Assembly (NCBI GenBank): GCA_963969495.1
Contig: OZ018327.1
Coordinates: forward strand, 33,121,175 to 33,185,174
Direction of reading: 5' to 3'
Length of the DNA: 64,000 nt
DNA from: Ceratothoa steindachneri
Taxonomy: Eukaryota > Arthropoda > Malacostraca > Isopoda > Cymothoidae
Below, piece by piece: positions 31,747-42,785 of this stretch. A program made the translations under genes and the position numbers. Under the pieces are notes generated by a model, which ran no database searches, was not told the origin of the DNA, and saw nothing but the letters and a program-made list of their open reading frames with translations. Every line of letters begins with the position of its first letter. The first letter of the stretch is position 1.

Positions 31747-33531
31747 TTCTTCAATTTATTTATCGCTTGAAAAATAAGTGTTTTTTGAGAGAGAGCCTAT
31801 TTTTTGCAACTCTTTTTCGCCGTCTGTTGTTTTTACAAGGTGTCTGGGTTTCTTGATCTCTACAACGTCCAAGCTTCTTTGCTAATTACACTTTATTGGC
31901 AGCCGAATGTAATCTTATAGGCCATCATGTCTTCCCCCCAAGCCTATTATTGTACCACCATTCTTGCAGTATGGCAGAGCTGGCGGATTATCTCAAATCA
32001 AAGAGGCAAATGACGGCGTCCAAAATTTGGTTTCGGAGCTACAGGGCGAGGTGAGGCTATTTGCTATTTTCCTCTATTAATTCGTTTGCAAGTAAGAGAT
32101 AGGATAAATAGCGCTTCTTTCTGTTCGGGGCAGAAACGAGGGCCTACTCAATACAAATTATGGTAGGCCTTACGTATTTAGCGACTTAAATAAAAGTGAA
32201 TGTTATGTCTTTCGAAATAAACCGACCTATAGAGTTAACACTTTCTGAAATATATTCTCTGAGATCGATGCTATTATATATTTTTTAACTTGTTCAAGCC
32301 TACATCCAACCAAAACACTCCAACTTATATTCCTTGATCTCTTATAGCTCACGGTAAGCCTACAGTTAGGTAATTAAGCCGACCATCAACTAGCCGGTTG
32401 ATAAAATTTGCATAAAAATCAGAATGACAATCGTTCGCAAGCCTAAGGGCACCAGGAAGGGAGGGGGGCGTCTTAGGGAGATGGTAAAAAATAGCTATAG
32501 CATTCGTTTGACACTCAATGAGCATCAGAGGAGTGTGTTTATATAACCCTCGGGCAGCTTGCATAAAATTAAGAGTGATGGGTTGTGCGTGTGAACGGAG
32601 GAGGAATGAAAAAAGTGCTGTGACAGACTGTAAGTGTGATAGTGTATGTAACCATTTGGCAGCATGCCTTTGACTAACCCCGGAAATCAACCTAATGGAC
32701 ACTTTGACTTGAAATTCAACGTCTTATCCATTGATATAGAGTATAAATCTTTCTCTTCCATAATATACCAAATACAAATCTTCTTCATATCTATCTACAT
32801 CTACTACACATTTTCACTACTTATTGCATCAATCAATTACCAATCATTTTGATAATTAACAATACCTTCCCCTCTGTTCAGGTTGAAAAGGCCCTTGAAA
32901 CTGCGTTCAAAACCTTTGAAGCAATTTCCTACAAAACCCAAGTCGTAGCCGGCACAAACTACTTTGTGAAGGTAACTAATTTCTAGTCTTTTTTTCCCAT
33001 TGATAATCCTCACTCACTTTCTCAGCATTAAGGTAATCAGCAACTAAGCCATCTGCATTCTGCAAAAAGGTGATCGACGGGCATCAACAGCATTTTTTTA
33101 TATAAAATAAAGGAAACTGTGATTCTGAGTACATTTTTTATTTAACGGAGGATAAAAACGAATATAGGAATGAGAACATAAAAAAAGAAAGGTTTTGCAA
33201 AGGATAAACAATAGCCTATACGAGGCAGCTACTGTAAATGTGTGTTCGTACAAAGACCATATTTACGCAAAGTTGGCAACAATCACGCAATTTCGCCATA
33301 CTAACAATAGCATAATATGCACTAAATATCGAATAATAACCAGTTTCACTTTACTACAAAACATCCTCTGCCAGCTATTATTTTTGACAATAGTAATAAT
33401 AATAATTTCAGGTCAGAGTTGACGATGGTAAATACATTCACCTCCGAATTTACGGACGCTTTGACGGGACTAATTCTCTGCACGGAGTTAGAACAGATAT
33501 GGCAGCAGAGGACGAAATTGAATATTTCTAA
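31368..33531 (+). CDS. Stefin-type cystatin with a signal peptide, four exons
   Basis: Coding exons are 31368-31430, 31970-32050, 32882-32971 and 33412-33531 (with stop); every intron is GT-AG and phase 0, giving 117 residues. Exon 1 encodes a hydrophobic leader, MIHQVLLTLVVVTSLV then QQGDA, a plausible signal peptide. Exon 2 starts YGRAGGLSQIKEANDGVQNL, with the N-terminal Gly that enters the protease cleft. Exon 3 has KTQVVAGTNYFVK, holding the cystatin QxVxG loop. Exon 4 ends EDEIEYF, like the C-terminus of stefins. There is no Cys, so the disulfides of type-2 cystatins are absent and the fold is stefin-like. Such proteins inhibit papain-family cysteine proteases. Vertebrate stefins are cytosolic, so a secreted form is unusual. 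A (TA)n tract lies in intron 1 and an AATAAA 50 bp after the stop. Confidence 0.93.
31684..31742. repeat. (TA)n microsatellite in stefin intron 1
   Basis: A pure TA tract of about 58 bp between coding exons 1 and 2. Confidence 0.95.
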
Positions 33532-33580
33532 GGGGAAAATAGGCCTTATCTTACATCTTGATAGAATATTTTAAAAGTGA

Positions 33581-33586
33581 AATAAA
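33581..33586 (+). terminator. Polyadenylation signal of the stefin gene
   Basis: AATAAA lies 50 bp after the TAA stop, in an AT-rich context suited to 3'-end formation. Confidence 0.65.
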
Positions 33587-33589
33587 ATT

Positions 33590-35645
33590 GGATGTGAAGA
33601 TGCTTGGTAGTTATTTTTACCCTCTTTATCAGGTTGTTATCACTCCCCTTCCATTTTTGAAGCGCACTAACAACGAGGCCGTGTCATTCAGAAACTTTGA
33701 GAGAGATTTGTAAAAAAATGGTGAAGTTAAAGGAAGTGAGGATGTGTGTAAGATATATAGCCACATATTTACCTGCTGGTTTGGGGATTAAATGGCGGGT
33801 ATTGGGGCCTGTAGGGCGCACAAACCTCAGGTTGTCACCTAACATCCCCTTGCGGGTGCGTAAAAGGGACAGGAAGATGGGATGGGTTAACCAGTCCCCA
33901 CCCACTCCCCTCCCCTCCCAGGAGTGAATGGACGAAGGCTGGTTGGCAACTAGCCTGAGATATTAGCCATAGGCCAAGAAAATAGGTTTGTAAGGAAAAT
34001 TGCCAAAAAGCTAAAATAGAAATATCTAGAACTAATAAAACCCTAGTAGTATCAATCTAGTTGAATGGGACCAATTAGACGTGTCGCTACTCCAGGCACC
34101 AGTCTACAATCTCTTCCCCTTTCAGATTCGTTATAAATGAAAGGAGTAAGAAATTAACAATAATAAATATTCTTGTTTATTTTATTATTGGAAATCAAGA
34201 CTAACAAAGTAGGCCTACATAAAGCCTACTTTTTTATTTTGGTCCTGTCGTGGGAAAAAAAGTAGACCCACTCGAAATCAGCACGGTACCTGTATTTGGA
34301 AAAGGTAGGCCCACTCAATCCAGCACTGTAGGCTTGCTTGATGCGAACATAGTAAGCATGCTTTTAGCCAACAAAGTAGGCTTATCCGAGACTAAGAAAG
34401 TAGATATACCGGAGCCCAACGAATAGGCCTCAAGTAACAGAGTAATCCTCATCGAAACCCTATCAGTAGGCCTATTTATGCCCCACTAAATATTAACAAA
34501 CCTTTTGCTTCGCTGGCAATCATCAAAGAGTGAAAATATTATAATTTGACCATTTGTCAATCTCTTTTAAATCGGGTTCGAAGCCAACAAGACAATCTCG
34601 TATTTCTAGCAGCGTGGGGACATCATCTCAAATAATTGTGCCCCATCAGGAAACGATGTCAAGTGGTTCGTTTGGTATCCTAAAATTCATTGTTATAGGA
34701 AGCGAATTTACCTTGCACCATCACTACCTGATTCGAAAGAGTGGTAATTGGCCTTCATTTTCACATAGATTAATCGCCATAATTCCCCATTGTAACAACT
34801 CTCGCTGGTTCAAAGGCGTTCTTAGATGCGATTAAGCTAGGCAGGGTGTGGTTATTCGAAGGATGGAGGCCTAATTCGTGTTGACCCCTAGTTACCAGCT
34901 GTGGTTGTTAAGACCTGTGGTTGTAATCACACGTTCAATTGGTGTTCACTCCCACCCGTCATTGAACAATGTTAATATAGCACACACTGACTGCCTCGAT
35001 CATGCCTGCGCGACGCTTGGCCTATTTGGATCCAGTCACTCGCTCGGTGATGGGGTTGCTATAGCGATGGTTCAACACTTTCTAACTGGATCGGTCATGC
35101 CTATCTGACACTCCTCTTTTAATCCTTGTATCCAATAGACCAATATAACAGCCTTAAAAGGAAGTCACATTGGCTATTTTAATCTTTCGCCGGCCATAGT
35201 ACAAGGTATTTCTCACCTACAGTTCGGGCCACGGCATATGATGTCCTTTCCACAGCGCTTAGTATTATTCCAGCTCGGGTAGATGATTTTTTTTATTTAA
35301 GGGGGCATTTTGGCGAGTGCTAGCAAGGAAGGGCATAGCTCGGGTAGGTGAATTTCCCTACCATTTTGGTAGATTATGGTTGCCACAGAGGTTCACTTCG
35401 TTCTTGAGTGGAATCACCACTTTCTACATGAAAAAGGTTAAGTTACATTAGCTTTGATTAGTGACCATTGCGGCGACTGATCTATATGGGTAAAAGGTAT
35501 GCAAATTTGGATGAATAAAACAAATAGGCAATTTACTAGAAAAGAATGAAATCATCCAAAATAATCGGAAGGCCTTGATTTGTTGTAGAGAGAACCGGCA
35601 TTGTTTCCATAACAACTAAATTCAGTTCATTCTCGTGTGGGTGAC
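33590..35645. other. Spacer with dispersed-repeat pieces, no gene
   Basis: 33690-33750 (AGAGATTTGTAAAAAAATGG, then TGAAGTTAAA) resembles 31520-31565 in stefin intron 1, so a dispersed repeat flanks part of the gene. 34190-34480 holds a cluster of GTAGGCCTAC-like words. The rest is unique, with short frames showing no domain. Confidence 0.4.
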
Positions 35646-35649
35646 ATGA

Positions 35650-36400
35650 TTAAGAAGTCTGTCACGCCTCTGCCCGAGGAGACCAGATCGTAAAGTTCCG
35701 ACACCAAAAGATGGTCTTTGAATTAAAGAAGCAATGCAGAAAATGTCCAGCGCCCCAAAAGTGGAGTCCATAAAACAGGCTGATTTAAGGCGGGTAAAGA
35801 GGGCCTCAAATAGGAAAGACTGAGCCAATGCCCAAATTGTGAATAAGGGCCATTTCAAGACGGCTGCAGCAATTTCTTGGGAGATTAGAGATATTATGGC
35901 AATCAATGTCTCCAAGCAGACTGTATCGCCTCGGCTAGAGGAATACAATCTTCACACTCTTGCTGGCACACGTGGTCAAGCCATTGATTGATCAGTCCAA
36001 AGAAGAAGTAGGCTCAGCTTGCAATCGTCACTGAGGACGTCACGTGGACGAATAAGCAATGGAGCCAAGCCCACTTCAGTGACTAATCTAAGTTAAATTT
36101 GGTCGGTTACAATGGCAGGAGTTCGTTCGTCGCAGAGCAGGCGAAGGATTGTCTATCAATTGTACCAAAAAGAGTGTGAAGTTTGGCGGAGGAGGTATCA
36201 TGGTTTGTGCGTGGTTTCGACAGAATTCTATAGGCCACTTGTGCGTTTGCGGAGCACAGTAAATGTACAAGTGCCCCACGAATTGCTGCCACAGCATACT
36301 TTGCCCCATCTGCGAGCCTTCAAAGCTCAACCTGCAATTTTCAACATCGATTTTCGAGGCAAAGGTTATGAAATATGTGTTAGAAATATCGGTTTCTGAT
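35650..36400 (+). pseudogene. Tc1-like transposase, heavily decayed
   Basis: Around 35890 the plus strand reads INVSKQTVSPRLEEYNL, the Tc1-type helix-turn-helix. Around 36090-36220 it reads FGRLQWQEFVRRRAGE, then TKKSVKFGGGGIMVCAWF, matching the conserved region that contains VKFGGGxIMVWG in Tc1 transposases. Frameshifts and stops lie between these blocks. It ends shortly before the hAT terminus at 36483. No terminal repeats were identified. Confidence 0.75.
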
Positions 36401-36693
36401 ATTTTTGGACGGTGCTGTAGTAGCGACATACGGTTGGAATTTCAGGTTAATCATTAAGTTGTAACAAAGATAAGCATTAAACCAGTGTTTCCCAACCTTT
36501 TTAGACTAGCGAGCCATTTGGACACAAACCGTTTTGTCATCGCCCCACCTGTCAATTTAAATTTCTAATACTATATTAAATTATCTTTCATCGTAAGATA
36601 ACATTAGGTATTAGTGCAAAAATATTTTAAATTTAGTTTGTATTCCTATTACAAAGAGTAATGATGAGAATACTAAAAGAAACATTTGATAGC

Positions 36694-38645
36694 TTACCTC
36701 AAAATGTTTTCAATGGGATGGTTGAATTGGCGCTTACTGGCGAAGGTTCTGATGGTAGGTTCCATAGTGCTTAGAAGTAATCTCAGATCTCCTAGTTTTG
36801 CAATTTTCAGGCGCTTTCTTGATTTAGTAAGAATCTTAGAAACTGCACTAAAACCACGTTCAGACATAGAGGAAGTTAGAAAAGCAATGGTGTCGAAGAA
36901 TGCTATTTTGTTGTTTAAGGAAGCCGGTCGGAACCTATTAAATATGCAAGACAACAATACTCCAATATTGGCTGAGTGGACTTTGTAAGTACTTTATTGT
37001 TGAGAGAGTGTCACAGCGTTTAATCCATTTTTAAGGAAGAGCCGTCTCAAACACGTAAGGATTTAGTGAAACGCCCAGGAATTATCCCCAAATAAACATA
37101 TATTTTAAATTTAACAATTAACTACAAAAAAACAGAAAATAATATTTATATCCACCTACTAAGTTAACCGAGGCTAGCCATTCTGGCAAGTGGGCCTATT
37201 GCAATATATAATCATGACTAAATTTAAAAAATAGGCTCTATGTAAACAAACCAATTGCCGATTAGTTATTTTATGGTGACCTTTTTAGATCAGTGTTAAA
37301 TATCAAATTAAATTACACTCTTCTACTAGTAAATATGACGGGGTTTACGCACAATTGTTTCTACTTGAGTTTGAATACCATGGTTGCTCTGGCGGCGGGT
37401 TTGAATCTGACCTTGAACTCAATGATCCGAAACACCTCAGAACTCCGGTGGGTTCTTTGACGCGTGCCTCAACCAGATGGTTGGCGGTGGACGGGATGAC
37501 TTGGCAGTATTCAAGGGAAAGGCTTCTTCAAGTGCGAGAACTATCACGGTGCTTTAGGATGCACCAGGATAGGCGGAATCTCTCTGACGAGAGTAAGTTG
37601 AACTTGGTTCTTAAACCAAGTTAACTTAGAGTTTGGTGTGACCACCAGTTAACAGGCTCGAGGAGGAGCTTTTTTCTTCATCGTTTCGGAAGTCCTCAAG
37701 GTCTAGGACTATCACCGTGCTTTGTGCTACACCAGAATAATGACGGGTTCTTCAAGGGCGAGGAGAGTACTCGGGGGATAGGGGTGTTCTTCAAGGGCAA
37801 GGACTATCCCTGTGATTTTGGATGCACCAGGATAAGAGGAGTCTCTCTGACGAGAGTAAGTTGAACTGGGTTCTTAAACTAAGTTAACTTAGAGTTCGGT
37901 GTGACCACCGGGGAACGGGCTCGAGGAGGACCTTCTTCTTCTTCGTTTCGGAATTCCTCAAGGGCGAGTACTATCACGGTGCTTTGTGCTACACCAGGAT
38001 AGTGGGGGGTGGGGGTGTTACCTGACGAGAATAAGTTGAACTTGAACAAGTTAACTTAAAGTTCGGTTTGATAACCAGGGACTATCTCGAGGATGAGCTG
38101 CTTCTTAGTCCCCTTGGCAGCCAGGCCTCTCTTGCCGGAGACTTCGTAGCCTGGCTGACTCACGTATTCTACCGCGTTTTTCCCTAGTGTTTGGTATTTA
38201 TACCTCGTCACCCCACTGTGGTAGGGGTAGGAAGGGGGTGGTTTGTGGACCGGCCGCAGGAGGGTTCTTACTCCAACGGTTTTTCTCAGCAAGCCTTACC
38301 TCTGGTCCAGCTGGCTCATTGAGATTGAGAGAAACGCGTCTCCAATTTCGTACTTGAGGTGAAATTGAATATACACTCGTGGGGGCATCTTGTAGTTTAA
38401 ACCGTTCGACTTTTCATAGGGACGAGTGGCGAGGGGCTGCGGTTACGAGATTGACCCAAGGTGCCTGGCCCGGATGTTTTTGCGGTCAACGTCCCGTGTG
38501 TCAACTCGGAGACAAGGGAGAGGTTCGATTCCCCTACAAATGGAAAAAGGTTTGAGCGCTTCCACAGCTTTGGATACCTTTCGGAAATTTCCTTTTGCAA
38601 CAAAAGTTCCCGATATGATTGTTTGAAGTGGGGCTTTAATTCCAA
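36694..38645 (-). pseudogene. hAT transposase C-terminus, split by the LTR
   Basis: The downstream part (36694-36890) reads FLTSSMSERGFSAVSKILTK, then SRKRLKIAKLGDLRLLL, the hAT dimerisation domain (ERGFSAV ... RGDLRL type). The upstream part (38544-38645) reads KEISERYPKLWKRSNLF, the segment that precedes that domain in the family. The two meet at the 5-bp duplication AATGG, with a one-base frame error in a T run. Further 5' sequence (to about 39170) contains a frame at 38882-39079 likely from the same transposase. Stops and shifts make it inactive. Confidence 0.8.
36891..38538 (+). mobile_element. Solo LTR, family A copy 2 (1648 bp)
   Basis: It begins TGTCGAAGAATGC, ends CCCCTACA, and is flanked by perfect AATGG duplications at 36886-36890 and 38539-38543. 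The first 150 bp, the central subrepeats and the last 400 bp align with copy 1. TATTTATA at 38195 lies 336 bp from the end, as in copy 1. Three palindromes of the TAAGTTGAACTTGG / CCAAGTTAACTTA type are at about 37589, 37857 and 38032, one fewer than in copy 1. GGTTCGATTCC near the end resembles a tRNA B box, but no tRNA fold forms. Confidence 0.9.
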
Positions 38646-39198
38646 ATCAACTTTTAAAGCACTTATCTCCTGTTGTATGCAGAGATGGATTCATTTATAC
38701 AAGCATCAATAAATGGGTTATCAGCCAGTCAGGTATTTCTATATTAAGGAGATCCTGATGCAAAGAGTTCAAATGGTCGTAATAAATCAAGAGGTCATCA
38801 TCTAAAATGGAGTTATCAGCCTCAAAATCATTTTCTGGGCGATCAAAATTTGGAAATTCAGATGTTTCTCGACCACCAAAATTATGCCCAAAGAGAATTT
38901 GCTTTGATAAGATTTACATCACAGTCTTGCAATTGCAAGTTCAGATCATTGTCTATGTTGAATAAATCATTTAATTGGGTAATGTCACAGTTGCAAGCTA
39001 AGAGTTTTTCACTCAAATAACTATTATTTTGCTGTAAAAATTGTATGATTTTGTTAAAAAGAGAAAAAAATCGCTTCAAACAGTTTCATTTTGATAACCA
39101 TTTCAATTCAGTATGGAAAAGGAGACGATCAAATTCTACATCATTGTTTTTGCAGTTGTCGAAAGATGTAGTAATTAAGGGAAAGGCACTACCGAGCG

Positions 39199-39203
<5 letters not shown>

Positions 39204-39260
<57 letters not shown>
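39204..39260. repeat. (TA)n microsatellite
   Basis: A TA tract of about 55 bp just left of a perfect 34-bp palindrome. Confidence 0.95.
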
Positions 39261-39261
<1 letters not shown>

Positions 39262-39284
39262 GCCAAAAATCCCAAAGGAAAATG

Positions 39285-39318
39285 AAAGGCGGATTCCAAG
39301 TACTTGGAATCCGCCTTT
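39285..39318. repeat. Perfect 34-bp palindrome
   Basis: Arms of 17 bp meet with no spacer at CCAAGT|ACTTGG; the left arm is AAAGGCGGATTCCAAGT. Like the hairpin at 21494-21644 it sits next to a (TA)n tract and contains TTCCAAGTACTT. Confidence 0.95.
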
Positions 39319-39329
39319 GTCAAGGAATC

Positions 39330-40435
39330 TTTTCAAACGGAACCTGGTTCAAGGAAACTTGTCATCATTATAAGGAAGAACCATATAAAATCCAACCTTC
39401 TAAAAGAAACCTGTTTAAAGAACCTTTTAAAGAACTTTACATATCCAAATTTTATTACTTTAATTTTGGTTTTATTCTAAATATGATAAGTCATTTTGGT
39501 ATTGAGTGGTAGCGACCTCGCATATCCAGTCGTGGGAGGGGTTTTGTTTGGTGCGGGCACTTGTCCTACCATGATCTGAGTGTATCAGAGCACAAATTAG
39601 GTCCCTCCCAAAGATACACTTCAGATAGTGGATGGCAAAACCTTACAGCCCCCCTCCCACCCCACCAAACATCACTGACTCAAAAATGGTAGTTTTACAA
39701 TGAAAAACGAGACGAAAAATCGACTGATTTTCCTCTGCCCCCTCGAGGATCTACGGGAGCATACAAAGTTCCCGCTCTACCATCGAACTACCAAATATAC
39801 CATCCTAAATATAAAACAAACCTAACTACCTAGCTACCTACTTGACAATCTACCTACCAACCAAATATAACATCTCCCTATTAACTAACCTTACATACAT
39901 ATCAACTTGCCAATATACCAACCAAACCTACTTGCGAACTATAACAACCTAACACCTAAACCTTTTAACCAAACATGCGAACCTAAATATCGACCATACC
40001 TGCATACCTACCTAATCACGAAATATACCAACTTCGAATCTTTACAAAAGCCAATCACTGAAAAAGACCCAGTGTGCATTTGTCTCAACGAGACTATGCA
40101 CGCAAACCCGCAGCAGCATCTGAGCTGATTGCATACTTAAAAGAAAGTAAATCATATACTAAAATCTAGAAAAAGAAAAGAAGCAAAACCCGATAAATTA
40201 TGAAAAATTCGTTTCTTGCAATTTTAAAAACCTTTTAATTCATGTACAATTTAATTATCACCACTCATTCATTTCAATTCACTTCATCCATCAGATCACC
40301 ATTCACAACTCATGACTATTATTCACGCTTTAAAGTTTCTTCACTAAAAAATACCGTGTCTGTTTAGACCTATACATGGGTGAAAGAGGGCATGAAACGC
40401 TCAATAAAAAAAGCAGTAACATAACGTGAAATAAT
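39330..40435. other. Spacer, no gene recognised
   Basis: Unique sequence. 39780-40030 is rich in short CTACCTACC/AACCAAATAT-like words. An open frame at 39045-39512 spans the (TA)n tract and is not a credible gene. Confidence 0.45.
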
Positions 40436-40439
40436 ATAT

Positions 40440-41481
40440 CGTACAAGAGAAATCAAAGAAGAACTTAAGATTCTGATCAGCGAACAACAGGAACAAAGGT
40501 GGAACGAGGCTATCGAGGAATTAAATAGCGAAGTTACTCCAAAGGAATTCTGAACTAAGGATCAAAAGGCTCAAAGGAATTTCCCAGAAAGAAAAAATGG
40601 AGCTTGAAAATGCCGACGGTGTACTAAAAGCGGAACACAACGAGATAGAGATTCTCAGAGAACACTGGGAACAGACCTTCAAAATCAGTGAAGAAGAAAA
40701 TGAAGACTTTGACATTGATTTTGAAAATCAAATAATAGATGAGCTAAATTAGATCATCCACAGGACGTATCCGAACCACAAGGTGATCAGGGGAGAAGAA
40801 GATAAAGTGAATAAAGTGATGCTAGAAGAACTAGAAAGCGCACTTTACTCTTTTAAACGAAGAGCACCACGAAGCTTAACTTCGTCAAAGCACCGAGATG
40901 CGTCCGGGAAGGAATGCTAAGCATCTTGAATGGCTGCTTAAATGTAAGCTACTTACAAAACGGCTAAGATGATCTTTATAGCCAAACCTGGAAACACCCC
41001 GACGAGAAAGGAGAGTTATCGCCCATTATCCTTTCTGGAAATTGGGGGAAAACTCTTCGAGAAAATCCTAAACAGAAGCCTCGTCGATCACTTGGAAGAA
41101 AACTCGTTTTGTAACAACCAGCACTATGACTTCAGGAAAAGGAGAAGCACCGAGATGGCAATAAGTGTCATCACGGAGAAAATTACTCTAATATACCCTT
41201 CAGCAACTCTCTTCAGTGTCGCAAATTCGGCACTACAAGAGTTGCAAAGAATACAGAACAAATGCGTGCATATCATCACAAACACAAGAAGAATGGAAAT
41301 GAAGAGAACAGAAGACTTACATAGATCGGTGGAGATCTCTCCGCTCAACTCTCTACTAAAAGAAAGAGCAGAAGCAATGAAAGAAAAAATAACATCTCAC
41401 ACCACCGATGAGATCAGAGCACTCTTAGAAGATTATCAAAGGAATCTATGCCAAGCAAGATTCCCAAGCAGCGCCAGCTAG
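40440..41481 (+). pseudogene. I/Jockey-like LINE, copy 3, RT core deleted
   Basis: From 40440 the frames give ISEQQEQRWNEAIEELNSEV, then KISEEENEDFDIDFENQIID, matching the segment before the RT in copy 1. MIFIAKPGNTPTRKESYRPL and SFLEIGGKLFEKIL at 40969 are the RT start. HYDFRKRRSTEMAISVITEK then jumps directly to LIYPSATLFSV and LQRIQNK, so motifs A to C are missing by an internal deletion. The 3' block ISPLNSLLKERA matches the end of the other copies. Confidence 0.85.
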
Positions 41482-42084
41482 CTTGGAAACGAACTTGTTC
41501 CGTTCTATGCATAAGAATAAGAAACAAATCTCGACCAAAATCACAACCGACAATGAAAATAACTAACAATTCGACTTAAAACCTGAACAAGAAAATATCA
41601 ACCCAAGAAGACTTCAAAAGTAAACAAGAAGAAGAAAAGGAACAAGAAGATAGTACAAAAGTAAAAAGAAAATGATAAGTACAATAACAAAGAACCACAT
41701 CAACGTAAATAGTAAGATTAAAACATAATAAACAAGCTACTTAAAAACAGAAACGTAAGAGAAACACTTTAACAACAATAAAAAACCACTTAACCAAGAA
41801 TACGTCAAGAACATAAAGGAGAAAACAAATGAACGAATTTAGAGGCCGAACTTATGTGTATATTTGCATGTATGTGTACATGTAAATATATGAAATTACA
41901 ACAAACAAAACAACAATGACAAAATCATGAAAGAAATTAGTCTGATCTGCAGGCAACTTTGCAATATTTGCAAATCTTTTACTTCCTTACTTTTCACCTC
42001 TATTACTCTTGTACACCACTATCTGCCACACCTACATTGTCTCCACTTCTCCCACAATACAATACATAACCTGTCAGCCACAAC
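41482..42084. other. A-rich spacer, no gene recognised
   Basis: A-rich sequence following the LINE remnant, probably in part its 3' untranslated tail. No open frame of interest. Confidence 0.45.
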
Positions 42085-42606
42085 ATCACCTCCGAAGAGC
42101 AAAGAGCTGCTGTAGACCTCTGGGTCAAAACGGCGCAGAAGAAGAAATACCCCAAATAATGGGACGAGCTCGCGAATGGCCATAGAAATCCTGGCTCCTA
42201 CCGGATTAAACAGCTACCTATGTTTATGTAGGAAGGTAGGATAAAATGCGACAGGACTCTTTCCCATTCTGATCTCCCAAGCAGCGTAAAATATCGAGTT
42301 CTCCTACCGGCCGACCATCGCTTCACGGAGCTGCTATTGCTTCACTTTCTATACCAATGAACATCCGGGCACCGACCGGCTTCTAATGATAGCAAGGTCC
42401 GGGTACTCGATCCCGAAGGCACGACAAATAATCAAGAAAATAGGGGCAAAATGCCTTGTGTGCATTAAGCTATCATATCCTAAGCCTGTTATCGCAGATC
42501 CGCCTCCTCGGTGGCTTGAATTTCGGGGTCAAACTGCTCATGGCGTAGATAGCTCGGACAACAGGGGCTCTTTGGGGCTACGAGGAATAGTCTATGAGCA
42601 AACTTA
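42085..42606 (+). pseudogene. BEL/Pao integrase fragment
   Basis: The frame reads ITSEEQRAAVDLWVKTAQKK, a stop, then LPADHRFTELLLLHF. After a frameshift it continues HPGTDRLLMIARSGYSIPKA, KKIGAKCLVC and PPPRWLEFRGQTAHGVD. The His ... Cys-x2-Cys array is the HHCC zinc finger of an LTR-element integrase, and the order IPKAR, KCLVC, then FR..TA..GVD is characteristic of the BEL/Pao type. Stops at about 42158 and 42231 and a frameshift near 42360 make it a pseudogene. No LTR was found near it. Confidence 0.75.
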
Positions 42607-42689
42607 ATGTGATTAATCTTTTTTACGAGTGTACTTACATATCATGCAAATTTCTAAGGACGCATACACTTATCTACAGGAAGAAAGAA

Positions 42690-42785
42690 AGAGAAGCAAA
42701 GATAGAGAGAGATATATATAGATAGAGAGAGACAGAGAGGTAGAAAAGGAGAGAGAAACAGAGAGAGAGAGATAAGAGACAGAAT
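42690..42785. repeat. GA-rich simple repeat
   Basis: Imperfect (GA)n with ATAGA and ACAGA interruptions over about 95 bp. Confidence 0.85.

Larger units (their letters stand above)
36483..39180 (-). mobile_element. hAT transposon remnant, interrupted by a solo LTR
   Basis: One terminus is at 36483, CAGTGTTTCCCAACCTTTTT, a typical hAT inverted-repeat start. Coding homology runs on the minus strand at 36694-36890 and again beyond 38539. The second terminus was not found and may have been lost near the (TA)n tract at 39204. The 8 bp next to the terminus are CATTAAAC; no matching duplication was seen. Confidence 0.78.

Noticed and set aside
38415..38538. tRNA-like gene at the LTR end, with GGTTCGATTCC as B box
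   Set aside because: No acceptor stem or T stem forms, and the word is not kept in the other LTR copy.
39045..39512. 155-codon frame spanning (TA)n and the palindrome
   Set aside because: Its length depends on the microsatellite, and neither half has a domain or codon pattern of a gene.
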